Shown: positions 5,611 through 7,596 of the stretch, one piece after another
How the letters are laid out: every line of letters begins with the position of its first letter
How positions within the stretch are numbered: position 1 is the first letter of the stretch
Origin: an uncultured Alphaproteobacteria bacterium
GTDB taxonomy: Bacteria > Pseudomonadota > Alphaproteobacteria > Reyranellales > Reyranellaceae
Length of the DNA: 7,596 bases
Reading direction: 5' to 3'
NCBI GenBank assembly: GCA_903929895.1
Contig: CAIYWM010000394.1
Span: forward strand, 1 to 7,596
The notes under the pieces: model-generated
The model's database searches: none
What the model was told of the DNA's origin: nothing
What the model saw: the letters and a program-made list of their open reading frames with translations, nothing else
Position numbers and translations under genes: made by a program

Positions 5611-6813
5611 CTACGCGGGCTCGGACTCGCCGATGGCCTTGGCGCCGAGCAGCGCGTCGATGTCGGAGTCGCTGTAGCCCACTTCCGCGAGGATCTCGCG
5701 CGTATGCTCTCCCAGCCGGGGCGGCAGGCGGTGGATGGCGGCCGGACTTTCCGAGAAGCGCGCCGGCGGGCGCGCCTGCTGGATCGTCCCTTCCGTCGGA
5801 TGCTCAAGCTTCTGGAACAGGCCGACGGCCTTCAGATGGGGCTGCTCGCCGACTTCCGTCATCTTTGCGAACGAGGCATGGGGAACGTCGATCTTGAGAA
5901 GCAGCGCTTCCCATTCCGCGGTGGTGCGCTCGAGCGCGATCTCCTTCATGCGCGCGTAGATCGCGTCGATGTTGGCCGCCCGCTTGATCGGGTCGCGGAC
6001 GGAGAATTCCTCGACACATTCGGGACGGCCGACCGTTTCGAAGAAGGTGCACCAGTTCTCGCCGGAATAGGGAAGCATGGTGAGCCAGCCGTCCCTGGTC
6101 TTGACCGGCTTGCGTTCCTTGACCCGCTTGTACCCCACGGGCCCGATCGGCGGGACAAAAGCGTGCCCCCCCAGCATCTCGATGCTGTTGAACGCCGCCA
6201 CCGTCTCCAGCATCGGCACTTCGACGAGCTGGCCCTTGCCGGTGCGCTCCCGATAGACCAGCGCGGCAGCCACGGCGCCGGCGAGCGCCAGTCCGCAGAG
6301 CTTGTCGCCGACGAGGCTCGGCACGAAGGCCGGCTCGTCGTCAGTGCCGATTGAAGAGGCAAGCCCGGAAGCCGCCTGGACGATCTCGTCGAACGCCGGC
6401 CGCTTGGCCCAAGGCCCGTCCTGGCCGAAGCCAGTCGCCGCCGCATAGATGATCCTGGGATTGAGAGCCTTGCAGGCCTCGTAGCCGAAGCCGAGCCTCT
6501 CGAGCGCGGCGGGACGAATGTTCGTCACCAGCGCATCGGCCCGCGCGATCAGACGCCGAAGCACCTCGGCGCCGCCTTCGGTCTTGAGGTCGACCGCCAC
6601 GCTGCGCTTGTTGCGGTTGGCGGCCATGAACTGCCCGCTCATGCCCCTGTTGCGGAACTGTCCAGTATAGCGCCACTGATCGCCGGTGAGCCCCTCGACC
6701 TTGATGAGCTCGGCGCCCCAGTCGCCCAGCGTCTGGGCCCCAAAGGGGCCGAAGAGCACGGTCGTCAGGTCCAGAATGCGTAGGCCGGCGAGCGGCCCGG
6801 TTGCCTCGGTCAT
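5611..6813 (-). CDS. CaiB/BaiF (family III) CoA-transferase
   Basis: Family III CoA-transferases move coenzyme A from one acyl-CoA to a free carboxylic acid. Known members act on formate/oxalate, carnitine, bile acids, succinate/hydroxy acids and arylsuccinates. The 400 residues match the usual size of about 390-410. The N-terminus has the family start LAGLRILDLTTVLFGPFGAQTLGDWGAELIKVE (residues 8-40). The conserved NIRPAALERLGFGYE follows at about 98-112. The catalytic aspartate is Asp142 in PAFDEIVQAASG, and LVGDKLCGLALAGA at 167-180 precedes the TGKGQLVEV segment. The C-terminus carries LGEHTREILAEVGYS. The ATG at 6813 is preferred because GGGA lies about 7 nt upstream and the family alignment begins there; a GTG at 6867 would add 18 atypical residues. 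The acyl substrate cannot be predicted. A dioxygenase gene lies 114 nt upstream on the same strand, suggesting a shared catabolic pathway. Confidence 0.92.
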   Translation of the reverse strand: MTEATGPLAGLRILDLTTVLFGPFGAQTLGDWGAELIKVEGLTGDQWRYTGQFRNRGMSGQFMAANRNKRSVAVDLKTEGGAEVLRRLIARADALVTNIRPAALERLGFGYEACKALNPRIIYAAATGFGQDGPWAKRPAFDEIVQAASGLASSIGTDDEPAFVPSLVGDKLCGLALAGAVAAALVYRERTGKGQLVEVPMLETVAAFNSIEMLGGHAFVPPIGPVGYKRVKERKPVKTRDGWLTMLPYSGENWCTFFETVGRPECVEEFSVRDPIKRAANIDAIYARMKEIALERTTAEWEALLLKIDVPHASFAKMTEVGEQPHLKAVGLFQKLEHPTEGTIQQARPPARFSESPAAIHRLPPRLGEHTREILAEVGYSDSDIDALLGAKAIGESEPA

Positions 6814-6927
6814 TGCATATCCCGCGGATGGTCGGTTGGACGTCTCAGATAGACAAGGGCGCGACACAACGAAAGCGCGGCCAGCCGATCACCGAAATGC
6901 ACTGACGGCAGAGGTCTGTTTGCCGCA

Positions 6928-7596
6928 TCAGACCGGGTTGGTCGGGCCCGAGGTCAGGCGCCGCATGTGGCGGCGCATGCCGTGATAGTCGTTGATGGCG
7001 TTGTGCATCGTGCGGCGGTTGTCCCAGATCGTGAGCGTGCCGGGCTTCCAGTGGACGCGACAGGTGAATTCCGGCCGGGTCGCGTGCGCCTGCAGCCAGT
7101 CGATCATCGGCTTGCTCTCCTCCGGCGTCATGCCTTCGAAGGCGACGGTGTGGCCGATGCTGCAATAGAGCGCCTTCTGGCCGGTTTCCTCGACCGTGCG
7201 CACGATGGGATGCACCGCCTCGAAGGAATCGGCGTCCTCGGTGCCGGTGATCTTCATGCCGCCGACCACCGAGTGATGCGCCTTGCGGCCGCCGAGATGT
7301 TTGAGCCCGGCGCTGTTCACGCCCTTGAGCGTCCCCAGCATCTCCTTCATGCGGTCCGAGAGACTCTCGTAAGCCGCGACCATGTCGCAGTAGAGCGTGT
7401 CGCCGCCCCGCTCCGGCGTCTCCAGCGCATAGAGCAGCGTCGCGAGCGGCGGGGTCTTCATGTAGGTCGTGTCGGAATGCCAGCCGCCGCCGAAATTGCG
7501 CTTCTCGGACGGCTCCTTGACGATGTCGAACAGGAACGGGAAGTCGTCCATGCCCTTCACGAAGGGATAGTGGTTGGGCTCGCCGAAGCGCGCGCC
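6928..7596 (-). CDS. TauD/TfdA family 2-oxoglutarate-dependent dioxygenase (partial, N-terminus beyond right edge)
   Basis: This is an Fe(II)/2-oxoglutarate-dependent dioxygenase of the TauD/TfdA group, whose members hydroxylate small sulfonates, aryloxy acids and other organic acids. The frame is open through position 7596, so the start is missing; 222 residues are visible against a usual 280-300. Iron ligands are the HxD pair His40 and Asp42 (visible numbering, GGWHSDTTY) and the distal His198 in IWDNRRTMHNAINDY. Arg209 and Arg213 stand 11 and 15 residues after that His, as in TauD Arg266 and Arg270, and should bind 2-oxoglutarate and substrate. Aligned by eye, the TauD taurine contacts His70 and Asn95 fall on Pro7 and Gly36 here, so taurine is an unlikely substrate. 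The GTG at 7560 is an internal valine codon, not the start. It lies upstream of the CoA-transferase gene on the same strand. Confidence 0.93.
   Translation of the reverse strand, partial: GARFGEPNHYPFVKGMDDFPFLFDIVKEPSEKRNFGGGWHSDTTYMKTPPLATLLYALETPERGGDTLYCDMVAAYESLSDRMKEMLGTLKGVNSAGLKHLGGRKAHHSVVGGMKITGTEDADSFEAVHPIVRTVEETGQKALYCSIGHTVAFEGMTPEESKPMIDWLQAHATRPEFTCRVHWKPGTLTIWDNRRTMHNAINDYHGMRRHMRRLTSGPTNPV

Noticed and set aside
6814..6927. The 114-base gap between the dioxygenase and the CoA-transferase as a separate promoter region
   Set aside because: I could not find a convincing -35/-10 pair, hairpin or repeat, so an internal promoter is neither supported nor excluded.

Overview
The window is GC-rich bacterial chromosome whose coding frames strongly prefer codons ending in G or C. 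The gene content (cytochrome bd oxidase, an NlpC/P60 wall hydrolase, an Ldh-family oxidoreductase, a family III CoA-transferase, a TauD-type dioxygenase) and the base composition suggest an alphaproteobacterium. That is an inference from composition and protein style; the genus cannot be fixed from this sequence. No tRNA, rRNA, CRISPR array, insertion sequence or phage gene was seen.

Layout. Positions 1-2277 on the minus strand hold cydA followed by cydB (cut by the left edge), a two-gene operon for the cytochrome bd quinol oxidase, with a 12-nt gap between the genes. Positions 2278-2875 are a divergent intergenic region. It contains two short palindromes close to cydA, a weak minus-strand ORF of unknown status, and an AT-rich promoter-like stretch near the rightward gene. 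Positions 2876-3622 (+) encode a secreted NlpC/P60 peptidase, followed by a hairpin. Positions 3719-4783 (+) encode an Ldh_2-family NAD(P)H-dependent oxidoreductase, followed 8 nt later by a four-helix membrane protein of unknown function (4792-5253). This rightward pair converges on a leftward cluster that reads, in transcription order, TauD/TfdA dioxygenase (cut by the right edge), CaiB/BaiF CoA-transferase, and a small N-terminally anchored protein that starts with TTG.

How the genes work together. CydAB is a complete respiratory module: quinol oxidation coupled to reduction of oxygen at high affinity. The leftward cluster looks like an accessory catabolic set in which an oxygenase modifies an organic acid and a CoA-transferase activates an acid as its CoA thioester; the substrate cannot be read from the sequence. 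The other genes look like independent housekeeping or accessory functions.

I did not find a convincing new multi-gene system. The points most worth checking are the palindromes upstream of cydA, the substrate of the dioxygenase/CoA-transferase pair, and the three uncharacterised small proteins.
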